Notes: generated by a model not told the origin, from the letters alone. A stretch of DNA of 64,000 nucleotides from Streptomyces alboflavus (GCF_000716675.1 NZ_JNXT01000020.1:1-64000); one strand, 5' to 3'; numbered from the stretch's first letter, positions 7,547-16,292 are shown. Translations and numbers: made by a program.

Positions 7547-8005
7547 ATGACGACGCATCTCGCACCGGACGCCAAGGAAGCCACCGTCGGCGAACTCGCC
7601 GAGCGCAGCGGAGTCGCGCCCTCCGCCTTGCGTTTCTACGAGCGCGAAGGGCTCATCTCCAGCCGTCGCACCACCGGCAACCAGCGCCGCTACAGCCGTG
7701 ACACGCTGCGCCGCGTCGCCTTCATCCGCACCTCGCAGCGGCTCGGCATCCCGCTGGCCACCATCCGCGAGGTCCTGAAGCTGCTCCCCGAGGACCGGAC
7801 GCCCACCCGCGAGGACTGGGCCCGGATCTCCGAGTGCTGGCGCGCGGACCTGGACGACCGCATCCGCACCCTGGAGCGGCTGCGCGACAACCTGAGCGAC
7901 TGCATCGGCTGCGGCTGCCTCTCCCTGGACCGCTGCGCCCTGTCGAACCCGTGGGACGAACTGGCCGCGCACGGCCCGGGCCCGCGCCGCCTGCTGGAGG
8001 ACTGA
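7547..8005 (+). CDS. soxR: Redox-sensing MerR-family activator SoxR
   Basis: A 152-aa MerR-family regulator. The N-terminal winged HTH is VGELAERSGVAPSALRFYEREGL, then the RRYSRDTLRRVAFI segment, a long dimerisation helix and the [2Fe-2S] motif C119-X2-C122-X-C124-X5-C130 (CIGCGCLSLDRC), which is diagnostic for SoxR. Streptomyces SoxR senses redox-active metabolites such as actinorhodin or phenazines by cluster oxidation, and switches on a small set of reductase and transporter genes. The divergent FMN reductase is the obvious local target. Length and cysteine spacing are normal. Translation probably starts on a leaderless mRNA. Confidence 0.96.
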   Translation: MTTHLAPDAKEATVGELAERSGVAPSALRFYEREGLISSRRTTGNQRRYSRDTLRRVAFIRTSQRLGIPLATIREVLKLLPEDRTPTREDWARISECWRADLDDRIRTLERLRDNLSDCIGCGCLSLDRCALSNPWDELAAHGPGPRRLLED

Positions 8006-8046
8006 GCCGCCCGCAGGGCCCCCGGCCCCCGCACGGCCGGACCGCC

Positions 8047-8094
8047 CGAGCCACCTGGCCCGGTGAACCCCGAGCCACCCGGCCCGGTGAACTC
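8047..8094. repeat. 24-bp tandem duplication
   Basis: Two adjacent 24-bp units (CGAGCCACC-T/C-GGCCCGGTGAAC-C/T-C) at 8047-8070 and 8071-8094 agree at 22 of 24 positions. They lie between soxR and the aminotransferase start and make up most of its leader. Confidence 0.85.
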
Positions 8095-8112
8095 CGAACG
8101 TACGGTGGCCCC

Positions 8113-8967
8113 ATGACCACACCACCGCCCATCACCGCCATCACCGCCACCACCGCCGACGTCACCCGACTGGAGATCGACGGCGTCCCCGGCACCGTCG
8201 AGACGCTGCGGGCGCGCGCCCTCGACAGCTTCGGGCACTTCACCGCCATGCAGGTCAGGGGCGGCAGGGTGCGCGGACTCGGGCCGCACCTCGACCGCCT
8301 GGACGCCGCGACGCGGGAACTCTTCGACCAGGAGCTCGACGGGGAGCGGGTCCGCGAGCTGATCCGGCACGTGCTCGCCGGTGACGGCGGCGCCGACGGC
8401 GCGACGGGCGTCATCGCCGACGCCTCCGTCCGCGTGTACGTGCACGCCCCCGGCGGCACCCCGTCCCTGATGGTCACCGTGCGGCCGCCCATCGAGCTGC
8501 CCGCCGCGATGGCCGAGCGGGCGCAGGCCCTGAAGTCCGTGCCGTACGTACGGCCGGTCGCGCACATCAAGCACCTCGGTGGCTTCGGGCAGGCCTACCA
8601 CGGCCGCCAGGCGCGCCGCGCGGGCTACGACGAGGCGCTGCTCACCGGCCCCGACGGCCTGATCAGCGAGGGCGCGATCACCAATGTGGCCTTCTTCGAC
8701 GGGCGCGATCTCGTGTGGCCGGACGCCCCGCACCTGACCGGGATCACCATGCGGCTGCTGCTCGACCGGCTCGCGGACGCGGGCCTGCCCACGCGCCTCG
8801 GGCCGGTACGGCTGCGGGACCTGCCCTCGTACCGGGCGGCCCTCGTCACGAACTCCTGGGGCGTCAGCCCGGTGCGCCGCGTCGACGGCCTGGACCTGCC
8901 CGTCGACGACAAGCTGATGGCGGCCGTCTCGGAGGTGTACGAGGCCGTGCCCTGGGACCTGATCTGA
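8113..8967 (+). CDS. Class IV aminotransferase family protein (PLP)
   Basis: A 284-aa fold-type IV PLP enzyme of the branched-chain aminotransferase / aminodeoxychorismate lyase / D-amino-acid transaminase superfamily. The predicted PLP lysine is K153 in VAHIKHLGGFG. The following segments GYDEALLTGPDGLISEGAITN and GITMRLLLDRL match the EGxxxN and PLP-phosphate regions. YRAALVTNSWGVSPVRRVDG is the usual C-terminal loop. Substrate cannot be assigned. I use the ATG at 8113; an upstream open frame without a start signal is ignored. Confidence 0.88.
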   Translation: MTTPPPITAITATTADVTRLEIDGVPGTVETLRARALDSFGHFTAMQVRGGRVRGLGPHLDRLDAATRELFDQELDGERVRELIRHVLAGDGGADGATGVIADASVRVYVHAPGGTPSLMVTVRPPIELPAAMAERAQALKSVPYVRPVAHIKHLGGFGQAYHGRQARRAGYDEALLTGPDGLISEGAITNVAFFDGRDLVWPDAPHLTGITMRLLLDRLADAGLPTRLGPVRLRDLPSYRAALVTNSWGVSPVRRVDGLDLPVDDKLMAAVSEVYEAVPWDLI

Positions 8968-9196
8968 GCCGGGCTCAGCTGTCGGCGGGGCCCCGGGTCA
9001 CCCATTCACAGGCGCCGCGGCGCGGCTTCGGATCCTTTCCGCGACACGCGTGGTGACCTGCTGGAACGTTCCCGTCGATGAGTCAGGGGCCGGGTCCTCG
9101 CAGGGTTTCTGACAGGGCTTCAGCAGGCGTACACGGCCGAGTGCCACTTACCTCGGAGGTGCGTCCCGCACGAAGGCCTCGACAGGAGCAAGCCCC

Positions 9197-9748
9197 ATGC
9201 GCACAGCCCGCCAGCTGACGACCGCCGCCGCACTCGCCGTCACCTCGGCGGGCCTGTGCGCCGCCCCCGCGTCCGCCGGACCCGCGGGCGGCCTCCAGGT
9301 GACCCCGGCCACCGTCACGCCCGGCACCACCGTCACGGTGAACACCACGGCGTGCGGCAGGGACGCCACCGCGACGGGCGACGCGAGCGCGGTCGGCGCG
9401 GGCACGTTCGCGCTGGCCTCGAAGACGCGGGCCGAGGTGGCGTCCGGGCGGTTCAAGGTGCCGCCGTCGGCGCAGCCCGGGACGTACGAGATCGTGGCGC
9501 GCTGCGCGGGATCCGGCGGCCGCGAGGTGGCGGGCGACCTGTCGGTGACGCTCACGTCCACGGCGTCCGCCCGCGAGGAGCAGCCGGTGCCGGTGCCGGT
9601 GCATCCCAAGGGGCACGTGAAGACGGGGGTCGGTGGCGCGCTCGGCCCCGACCCCGTGAAGACCGCGGCGGGCGTGGCGGTACTCGCCCTCGCCGCCGCG
9701 GGCGGTACCTGGCTCCTGCATCGCCGGGCGAGAGGCGACAGGATCTGA
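9197..9748 (+). CDS. Secreted protein with C-terminal anchor, next to sortase
   Basis: A 183-aa exported protein with a Sec signal peptide (about 1-27, cleavage near ASAGPAG). An Ig-like/immunoglobulin-fold domain of about 100 residues follows (LQVTPATVTPGTTVTVNTTAC to GREVAGDLSVTL), with two cysteines that could form a disulfide. Then come a Pro-rich spacer, one hydrophobic helix (about 155-174) and a short basic tail HRRARGDRI. This is the layout of a sortase substrate, but instead of LPXTG it has LGPDPVKTAAG before the helix. AGGAG lies 8 bp before the ATG. The next gene is a class F-like sortase. The protein may be sortase-attached or simply membrane-anchored. Confidence 0.8.
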   Translation: MRTARQLTTAAALAVTSAGLCAAPASAGPAGGLQVTPATVTPGTTVTVNTTACGRDATATGDASAVGAGTFALASKTRAEVASGRFKVPPSAQPGTYEIVARCAGSGGREVAGDLSVTLTSTASAREEQPVPVPVHPKGHVKTGVGGALGPDPVKTAAGVAVLALAAAGGTWLLHRRARGDRI

Positions 9749-9887
9749 CGGGCCCCCTCCGCGGCCCGCGGGTACCGCCGCTCCCCCTCCCCCTGCCGGC
9801 CGCACGTCCCTCGTGTCCGGCGGGGGAGGCGGGAACGCCACCACCCGCACCGATACGTTTCCCTACCCTTCCCCGAGGGGGCGAGCC

Positions 9888-10529
9888 ATGCGGCGGACAC
9901 AGCGGCGAGGCAGGTTCGGCACCTGGGTCATAGCGGTGGCCACCGCGCTCGCCCTGTGCGGTGGCGCCTGGCTCGTGCGCGAGGGCACCGCGGGGCACCC
10001 GCCCCCGCAGCCGTCCGCCGCGCAGGCGGCGGCGCCGGGCACCACCCGCGCGGGCCCCGCGCCCGCCCCGCTGCCCCCGTCACCGCCCGACCGGATCCGG
10101 ATCCCGGCGATCGACGTGGACGCCCCCCTGATGGGCCTCGGCCTGAACCGCCAGGGCAGCCTCGACGTACCGCCGCCCCGGCACAAGAACCTCGCGGGCT
10201 GGTACGAGGCGGGCACCACGCCGGGCGAGCGCGGCACGGCGGTGGTGGCCGGACACGTCGACAACGCGGAGGGCCCGGCGGTCTTCTACCGCCTGGGCGG
10301 CCTCGCGAAGGGCCGGGTCATCGAGGTGGAGCGGCGGGACGGCGGGGTGGCGCTGTTCACGGTGTACGCCGTGGAGGTGTACGACGCGAAGGGCTTCCCC
10401 GACGAGAAGGTGTACGGGGCGGCGGGGCGGCCGGAGCTGCGGGTGATCACGTGTGGCGGGGCGTACTCGAAGAAGACGGGTTACCAGGGCAATGTGGTGG
10501 TGTTCGCGCACCTGACGGGCGCGCGCTGA
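9888..10529 (+). CDS. Class F-type sortase
   Basis: A 213-aa membrane-anchored transpeptidase: N-terminal TM (about 13-30), a Pro/Ala-rich linker, and a sortase barrel from about residue 70 (RIRIPAIDVDAPLMGLGLN). Catalytic His is H123 in VVAGHVDN and catalytic Cys is C189 in LRVITCGG. The end, TGYQGNVVVFAH, matches actinobacterial class F sortases. The position where many sortases carry the catalytic Arg (just before NVVV) reads YQG, so the Arg is not obvious. It follows the secreted protein gene by 139 bp; that protein is the natural candidate substrate. Confidence 0.88.
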   Translation: MRRTQRRGRFGTWVIAVATALALCGGAWLVREGTAGHPPPQPSAAQAAAPGTTRAGPAPAPLPPSPPDRIRIPAIDVDAPLMGLGLNRQGSLDVPPPRHKNLAGWYEAGTTPGERGTAVVAGHVDNAEGPAVFYRLGGLAKGRVIEVERRDGGVALFTVYAVEVYDAKGFPDEKVYGAAGRPELRVITCGGAYSKKTGYQGNVVVFAHLTGAR

Positions 10530-10559
10530 GGCTTCTGGCCGGGGGCCTCGGCCGCGCTT

Positions 10560-10595
10560 CCCCTGTTCCCACCACTTCCCCTGTTCCCACCACTT
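10560..10595. repeat. 18-bp perfect tandem duplication
   Basis: CCCCTGTTCCCACCACTT occurs twice head to tail in the 88-bp gap between the convergent sortase and TauE-family genes. A partial third unit (CCCCT) follows. Confidence 0.9.
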
Positions 10596-10617
10596 CCCCT
10601 ACGCCGCCCCCTTTCTC

Positions 10618-11400
10618 CTACGCCACCCACTGCTCGTACGCCATCTTCGCCACGAGGCCGACCACGGTCGTCAGGAGCACGATCCGTACGAACCCGCTTC
10701 CCTTCTTCAGGGCGGTGCGGGCGCCGAGGGTGCCGCCCGCGAGGTTGAAGACGGCGAGGACGGCGGCGAGCTGCCAGAGGACGGCGCCCTGCCAGGCGAA
10801 CATGGCGAGGGCGCCCGCGTTGGTGCAGCAGTTGACGATCTTCGCGTTGGCGGAGGCGGTGACCAGGTCGAACCGGAGCACGGCGGTCAGGGCGAGCACG
10901 AGGAAGGTGCCCGTGCCGGGGCCGATGAGGCCGTCGTAGAAGCCGATGCCGACGCCCGCGAGGCCGATGGCGGCGAGGATGCGGCGGGGCGGCAGCGGGC
11001 CGGTCGCGGGGGCGGTGCCGAAGTCGGGGCGGAAGATGACGAAGGCGCCGACGCCGACGAGGACGGCCATGATCACGGGCTTGAGCACCTCGGTGCTCAT
11101 CCCGGCGGCGAAGAAGGCTCCGCCCATGGAACCGGCGAGTGCGGCGAGCCCGATCCTCACGGCGGTGCCGACGTCGACGGGCGCCTTGCGGACGTACGTC
11201 ACGGCGGCGCCCGTGGTCCCGACGATCGCCACCGCCTTGTTCGTGCCGAGCGCGGTCGCCGCCGGGGTGGACCCCGGCAGGCCGAGCAGCAGCGCGGGCA
11301 GCAGCAGGAGCCCCCCACCGCCCACCACGGCGTCGATCCAACCGGCCGCGAACGCGGCAAGGCACAGGACGACGACCGCGGTCGTCGGTATGTCGGGCAT
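10618..11400 (-). CDS. TauE/SafE-family membrane exporter
   Basis: A 260-aa polytopic membrane protein of the TauE/SafE (DUF81) family with about 7-8 hydrophobic segments. The N-terminus has the family signature AGWIDAVVGGGGLLLLPALL and TALGTNKAVAIVGT; the second half repeats it as GFYDGLIGPGTGTFLVLAL with SANAKIVNCCTNAGAL. Members export sulfite, sulfoacetate or other small organic anions, or import them. The substrate is unknown here, and no sulfur genes are adjacent. It is transcribed convergently with the sortase gene. Confidence 0.9.
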   Translation of the reverse strand: MPDIPTTAVVVLCLAAFAAGWIDAVVGGGGLLLLPALLLGLPGSTPAATALGTNKAVAIVGTTGAAVTYVRKAPVDVGTAVRIGLAALAGSMGGAFFAAGMSTEVLKPVIMAVLVGVGAFVIFRPDFGTAPATGPLPPRRILAAIGLAGVGIGFYDGLIGPGTGTFLVLALTAVLRFDLVTASANAKIVNCCTNAGALAMFAWQGAVLWQLAAVLAVFNLAGGTLGARTALKKGSGFVRIVLLTTVVGLVAKMAYEQWVA

Positions 11401-11620
11401 GATCGCGACCCTATGGAGGGGGTAGGTGGTGCGTCCACGGAAATCCGGGTGACTTGAGGGACTTCAGAGGTTGGCGCCTCGGGCGGCGTGGGCGGGGCTG
11501 CAACCGTTCTCCGCCGCTGCGCGGCGAAGCCCGTCCCACCCGCCCACCCGCACTGTGGTCCCAGCGTGACCGCAGAGATCGCGATGGGGCGCGGGGAGGG
11601 GGCGAGGCAGGGGGCCGGGC

Positions 11621-11668
<48 letters not shown>

Positions 11669-11700
11669 CAGCGCTGCGCCAACGGCTAACGCTCCGCCAC

Positions 11701-11960
11701 CGGCCCGAGGACGCGATCCCGCCCCGCCACGAACACCCCCGGGGGCCCACCCCGCGTCCCACAGCGAACGGGTGGGCGGGCGGGAGAGAAACCCACCGCG
11801 GTAGCGGTGGGCACCCCCACCGACCCGAGGCCGCCACCCAACCCCACACCAAACCACCCCCCAGGGCCCACCCCACGTCCCACAGCAAACGGGTGGGCGG
11901 GTGGGAGAAAACCCGCCGCGGTAGCGGTGGGCACCCACCACGGGCCCGAGGCCGGACTCG
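11701..11960. repeat. 120-bp tandem repeat with conserved hairpin
   Basis: Two diverged copies (11701-11820, 11821-11940) and the start of a third share CCGAGG, GGGCCCACCCC, GTCCCACAGC, AACGGGTGGGCGGG and a hairpin at exactly 120-bp spacing. In copy 1 the stem CCCACCGC/GCGGTGGG with loop GGTA (11792-11811) is perfect. In copy 2 (11912-11931) the A becomes G opposite T, which keeps the RNA stem as a G.U pair. Similar GGTAGCGGTGGG elements are common between Streptomyces genes, from memory. Confidence 0.8.
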
Positions 11961-12057
11961 TCCTCACAAGCGGCCGCCGCCCCCGCTGAGCCCACCGTTC
12001 CCCCGCCGAAACACCCCGGCCCCCGCCGGGAAACCCCAGCCCAGCAGGCTGCGAGCC

Positions 12058-13287
12058 ATGACCACCAGGGACCCGCAGCCGCGCACCGTCGTCCTGGGTG
12101 CCGGCCTCGCCGGAGCCCGGCTCGCCGCCAGGCTCGGCGGCGCCGCGCTGCTGATCGGCGAGGAGGCGTACGCCCCGTACAACCGGGTGCTCCTCACCGA
12201 GGTGCTCGCGGGCCGGTACGGGCCGGAGGTGATCGCGCTGCCGGAGCCCGCGCCGGAGCGGTACCTGCGGACGCGGGCGGTCCGGATCGACCGGGCGGAG
12301 CGGGTGGTGCTGTGCGAGGACGGCTCCCGGGTGGCGTACGAGAGCCTGGTGCTCGCCACCGGCGCGAACCCCGTGCTGCCCCCGCTGCGCGGACTGTTCG
12401 AGCCGGGGGCCCGCGACCTGCCGGGCGGCGTGCACGCGTTCCGGACGATGGCGGACTGCCTGGCGCTTTCGGAGGCGGCCCGGCCGGAGTCGAGGGCGGT
12501 CGTCGTCGGGGGCGGTCTGCTCGGCGTGTGCGCGGCACGGGCCCTCGCGGACCGGGGCGTGCGGGTGGTCCTGGCCCAGCAGGGCGACCGCCTGATGGAG
12601 CGGCAGCTCGACCCGGACGCGTCCGAGCTGGTGCGCCGCCACCTCACCGCGCTCGGCGTGGAGGTGCACACCGAGTGCCGGGTGCGTGGCGTACGGCAGT
12701 CGGACGGCGCCGTACGGTCGGTGGAACTGGCCGACGGCTACGTACTCGGCACCGACCTGACGGTCCTGGCCTGCGGGGTGCGCCCCCGCACCGGCCTGGC
12801 CCGGGCGGCGGGCCTGGACGTGCGGCGCGGCATCGTCGTGGACGACGGCCTGCGCACCAGCGACCCGCACGTGTACGCCATCGGCGACTGCGCCGAGTAC
12901 GCGGGCGCGGCCCCGTGCCTCGCGGCCCCCGCCCTCGACCAGGCCGACGCCCTCGCCGCCGCCCTGACCGCCCCGGAGTCGGCCCGCCCGTACGCAGGCA
13001 CCCGCTCCCTGACCCGCCTGACCCTGCCGCACCACGAACACCCCCTGGACATCGCGGCGTTCGGCGATCCGGAGACCCGTCCGGACGACGACGTGGTGCG
13101 CCTGACGGACGCCACCCGGGGCACGTACCGCAAGGTCGTCGTGCGCGGCGACCGCCTCGTCGGCGGCGTGCTCCTCGGCGAGCTGACGGCCGTGGGCGCG
13201 CTCGCCCGGGCCTGGGAGGCCGACGAGGCCCTGCCCGACGACGGCAGCCCGCTGCTGCACCTGCTCACTCACGACGGAGGCCACTGA
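12058..13287 (+). CDS. FAD/NAD(P)-dependent oxidoreductase, first gene of nirBD operon
   Basis: A 409-aa pyridine-nucleotide-disulfide-type oxidoreductase related to the N-terminal domain of NirB. It has the FAD dinucleotide fold VVLGAGLAGARLAARLGG (about 12-29), the PYNRVLLTEVLAG active-site loop, the NAD(P)H fold VVVGGGLLGVCAARALADRG (about 145-164) and the FAD-ribityl motif VYAIGDCAEY. It lacks the [2Fe-2S] and siroheme domains. Its stop is 4 bp before the nirB ATG, and the nirB Shine-Dalgarno lies inside its 3' end. The likely role is electron transfer from NAD(P)H to NasA (NasB/NasC-like) or to NirB. This is inference from operon position. Confidence 0.9.
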   Translation: MTTRDPQPRTVVLGAGLAGARLAARLGGAALLIGEEAYAPYNRVLLTEVLAGRYGPEVIALPEPAPERYLRTRAVRIDRAERVVLCEDGSRVAYESLVLATGANPVLPPLRGLFEPGARDLPGGVHAFRTMADCLALSEAARPESRAVVVGGGLLGVCAARALADRGVRVVLAQQGDRLMERQLDPDASELVRRHLTALGVEVHTECRVRGVRQSDGAVRSVELADGYVLGTDLTVLACGVRPRTGLARAAGLDVRRGIVVDDGLRTSDPHVYAIGDCAEYAGAAPCLAAPALDQADALAAALTAPESARPYAGTRSLTRLTLPHHEHPLDIAAFGDPETRPDDDVVRLTDATRGTYRKVVVRGDRLVGGVLLGELTAVGALARAWEADEALPDDGSPLLHLLTHDGGH

Positions 13288-13291
13288 ACCC

Positions 13292-15877
13292 ATGGACGCG
13301 ACCTCGACCCCGCATCCGGCACCGCAGAAGAACCTTGTCCTGGTCGGGCACGGCATGGTCGGCCAGCGCTTCCTCGAAGCCCTCGCCGAGCACGGCCTGA
13401 CCCGGACGCACCACGTCGTCGTCCTGTGCGAGGAACCGCGCCCGGCCTACGACCGCGTCCAGCTCACCTCGTACTTCTCGGGCACGACCCCGGACGAACT
13501 CTCCGTCACCGAGGCCGGGTTCATGGAGCGGCACGGCATCGAGCTGTGCCTCGGCGACCCGGCCGAGCACATCGACCGCGCGGCACGGACCGTCACCGCG
13601 CGCTCGGGGCACGTGTTCGGCTACGACACCCTGGTCCTGGCCACGGGCTCGGTGCCGTTCGTGCCGCCGGTGCCGGGCAAGGACGCGGACGGCTGCTTCG
13701 TCTACCGCACCATCGAGGACGTCCTCGCCATCGAGGCGTACGCGAAGGCGGGCGCCACGACGGGCGCGGTGGTCGGCGGCGGGCTGCTCGGCCTGGAGGC
13801 GGCGGGCGCGCTACAGGGGCTCGGACTCGCCACGCACATCGTGGAGTTCGCCCCGCGCCTGATGCCCGCTCAGGTCGACGACGGCGGCGGCGCGGCGCTC
13901 CTGCGCACGCTGACGGGCCGGGGGCTCGCCGTGCACACGGGCACGGGCACGCAGGAGATCGTGACCGACGAGGCGGGCGCGGTGCGCGCGATGCGCCTGT
14001 CGGACGGCTCCGAACTGGACGTCGGCCTGGTGGTGTTCTCGGCGGGCGTGCGCCCCCGCGACCAGCTGGCCCGGGACTGCGGCCTCGCGGTCGGCGAGCG
14101 CGGCGGCGTCACCGTGGACGAGCGGTGCCGCACGAGCGACCCGCACGTGTACGCGATCGGCGAGTGCGCGCAGGCCGTGGACGGCAGGGTGTACGGCCTG
14201 GTCGCGCCGGGCTACGAGATGGCCCAGACGGCCGCGGCCGCGCTCGCGTCCGAGGCCGCCGAGAACTCCGAGGGCACGGACGCCTCGTTCACCGGGGCCG
14301 ACATGTCCACGAAGCTGAAGCTGCTCGGCGTGGACGTGGCGTCGTTCGGCGACGCGCACGGCGCGGCGGACGGCTGCCTGGACGTCGCGTACGCGGACTC
14401 GCGTGCGGGCACGTACAAGAAGCTCGTCGTCGGCACGGACGGCACGCTCCTCGGCGGTGTCCTGGTCGGCGACACGGAGGCGTACGGGACGCTGCGGGCG
14501 CTGACCGGGTCGGTGCCGCCGGTGCCCGCCGAGCAGCTGGTCCTTCCGGCGGGCGCGGGCGCCGCCCCGGCCCTCGGCCCGGAGGCGCTGCCGGACGACG
14601 CCGTGGTGTGCAACTGCCACAACGTCACGAAGGCGGCCGTGCAGGCGTGCGCGACGCTGCCCGAGGTCAAGAAGTGCACCAAGGCCGGTACGGGCTGCGG
14701 GAGTTGCGTCAAGCTCATCGGCCAGCTCCTGCCGCAGTCCGGCGACCAGGGCCTGTGCGGGTGCTTCGCGCAGACCCGCCAGGAGCTGTACGAGATCGTC
14801 CGCACCCTGCGTGTCACCTCCTTCCGGGACCTGCTGGACCGGCACGGCCGCGAGTCGGCGCGCGGCGGCGAGGGCTGCGAGACGTGCAAGCCCGCCGTCG
14901 CCTCGGTGATCGCCTCCCTCGCACCCGCGATCGGCGCCGACGGCTACGTCCTGGACGGCGAACAGGCGGCCCTCCAGGACACCAACGACCACTTTCTCGC
15001 CAACCTCCAGAAGAACGGCTCCTATTCGGTGGTGCCGCGCATCCCTGGCGGCGAGATCACCCCGGACAAGCTCATCGTGATCGGCGAGGTGGCGCGGGAG
15101 TTCGGCCTCTACACGAAGATCACCGGCGGTCAGCGGATCGACCTCTTCGGCGCCCGGGTCGAGCAGTTGCCGGTGATCTGGGCGCGCCTTGTCGACGCGG
15201 GCTTCGAGTCGGGGCACGCGTACGGCAAGGCGCTGCGCACGGTGAAGTCGTGCGTCGGGCAGACCTGGTGCCGGTACGGCGTGCAGGACTCGGTGCGCAT
15301 GGCGATCGACCTGGAGCTGCGCTACCGGGGGCTGCGCGCGCCGCACAAGCTGAAGTCGGCGGTGTCGGGGTGCGCCCGCGAGTGCGCGGAGGCCCGCTCC
15401 AAGGACTTCGGCGTGATCGCCACGGCGAGCGGCTGGAACCTGTACGTCGGCGGCAACGGCGGCGCCACCCCGCGCCACGCGGACCTGCTCGCCCAGGACC
15501 TGGACGACGCCGGTCTGGTCCGGCTCATCGACCGGTTCCTGATGTTCTACATCCGCACCGCCGACCGCCTGGAGCGCACCTCGGCGTGGCTGGAGCGGAT
15601 CGACGGGGGCCTGGACCACGTACGGGACGTGGTGGTGGACGACTCGCTCGGCATCTGCGCCGAATTGGAGGCCCTGATGGCGGACCACGTCACGCACTAC
15701 CGCGACGAGTGGGCCGAGACGCTGGCCGACCCGGACCGCCTGGCCCGCTTCGTGTCGTTCGTGAACGCGCCCGAGGCGCCGGACCCGCTGGTGGCGTTCG
15801 TCCCCGAGCGCGACCAGATCAAGCCCGACCTGCCGCTGCTGACCCTGCGGCCCCTGGAAGGAAGCTCCGCGCGATGA
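13292..15877 (+). CDS. nirB: Assimilatory nitrite reductase [NAD(P)H] large subunit
   Basis: An 861-aa enzyme reducing nitrite to ammonium with six electrons from NAD(P)H. Domain order: FAD/NAD(P) oxidoreductase (LVLVGHGMVGQ, VVGGGLLGLEAAGAL, VYAIGECAQ); a BFD-like [2Fe-2S] domain (CNCHNVTK to CGSC, about 442-475); a second cysteine-bearing segment (CGCF to CETC, about 489-535); ferredoxin-like half domain; and the siroheme/[4Fe-4S] domain. The last has cluster ligands C654-X5-C660 (CVGQTWC) and C694-X3-C698 (CARECAEA). All key residues are present and the length is normal. The stop overlaps nirD in ATGA. Siroheme would come from the chelatase at the left end. Confidence 0.97.
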   Translation: MDATSTPHPAPQKNLVLVGHGMVGQRFLEALAEHGLTRTHHVVVLCEEPRPAYDRVQLTSYFSGTTPDELSVTEAGFMERHGIELCLGDPAEHIDRAARTVTARSGHVFGYDTLVLATGSVPFVPPVPGKDADGCFVYRTIEDVLAIEAYAKAGATTGAVVGGGLLGLEAAGALQGLGLATHIVEFAPRLMPAQVDDGGGAALLRTLTGRGLAVHTGTGTQEIVTDEAGAVRAMRLSDGSELDVGLVVFSAGVRPRDQLARDCGLAVGERGGVTVDERCRTSDPHVYAIGECAQAVDGRVYGLVAPGYEMAQTAAAALASEAAENSEGTDASFTGADMSTKLKLLGVDVASFGDAHGAADGCLDVAYADSRAGTYKKLVVGTDGTLLGGVLVGDTEAYGTLRALTGSVPPVPAEQLVLPAGAGAAPALGPEALPDDAVVCNCHNVTKAAVQACATLPEVKKCTKAGTGCGSCVKLIGQLLPQSGDQGLCGCFAQTRQELYEIVRTLRVTSFRDLLDRHGRESARGGEGCETCKPAVASVIASLAPAIGADGYVLDGEQAALQDTNDHFLANLQKNGSYSVVPRIPGGEITPDKLIVIGEVAREFGLYTKITGGQRIDLFGARVEQLPVIWARLVDAGFESGHAYGKALRTVKSCVGQTWCRYGVQDSVRMAIDLELRYRGLRAPHKLKSAVSGCARECAEARSKDFGVIATASGWNLYVGGNGGATPRHADLLAQDLDDAGLVRLIDRFLMFYIRTADRLERTSAWLERIDGGLDHVRDVVVDDSLGICAELEALMADHVTHYRDEWAETLADPDRLARFVSFVNAPEAPDPLVAFVPERDQIKPDLPLLTLRPLEGSSAR

Positions 15878-16254
15878 CCACGATGACCGAGACGGCGCCC
15901 GCCACGACCGCCACCGCCGCCGACGCGAGCGTCCAACTCCGCCTGGACGGGTCCTGGTTGACCGTGTGCGCCGCGGCCCGGCTCACCCCGGGCCGGGGCG
16001 TGGCCGTGCTGCTCCCCGACGGCCGGCGGCAGGCGGCCCTCTTCCTGGACCGGGCCGGACGCCTGTACGCCATCGACAACCGGGACCCGTTCTCCGGCGC
16101 GGCCGTGCTCTCCCGGGGCCTGGTCGGCTCGGCGGACGGCCGCCCGTTCGTGGCCTCGCCGCTCCTGAAGCAGCGCTTCGACCTGGAGACGGGCCGCTGC
16201 CTGGACGACGACGAGGCGGGGGTCGGGGTGTACGAGGCGCGGGTCTGCGCCTAG
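15874..16254 (+). CDS. nirD: Nitrite reductase small subunit (Rieske-like)
   Basis: A 126-aa Rieske-fold partner of NirB. It keeps the domain shape (LYAIDNRDPFSGAAVLSRGLV, ASPLLKQRFDLETGRCLDD) but, as usual in NirD, lacks the Cys-His ligands of true Rieske [2Fe-2S] proteins. It is therefore structural or regulatory rather than redox active. The ATG overlaps the nirB TGA. The TAG stop lies inside the first arm of an interleaved palindrome that continues toward the next gene. Confidence 0.95.
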   Translation: MTTMTETAPATTATAADASVQLRLDGSWLTVCAAARLTPGRGVAVLLPDGRRQAALFLDRAGRLYAIDNRDPFSGAAVLSRGLVGSADGRPFVASPLLKQRFDLETGRCLDDDEAGVGVYEARVCA

Positions 16255-16292
16255 TATTAGATCGTCCGGTCCAATACTAGGCGGACCGGACG
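16249..16292. promoter_or_regulatory. Two interleaved perfect inverted repeats at nirD end / SDR promoter
   Basis: Arm A GCCTAGTATT (16249-16258) pairs with AATACTAGGC (16273-16282). Arm B CGTCCGGTCC (16263-16272) pairs with GGACCGGACG (16283-16292). The order is A-B-A'-B', both 10-bp dyads are perfect, and they share a 44-bp block. It lies 49-92 bp upstream of the SDR start, a typical place for TetR- or MarR-type operators. The nirD stop codon is inside arm A. The regulator is not encoded next door. Confidence 0.75.

Noticed and set aside
16249..16292. RNA pseudoknot from the interleaved palindromes
   Set aside because: With zero-length connecting loops across 10-bp stems both helices cannot form together. 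A DNA operator is more likely.
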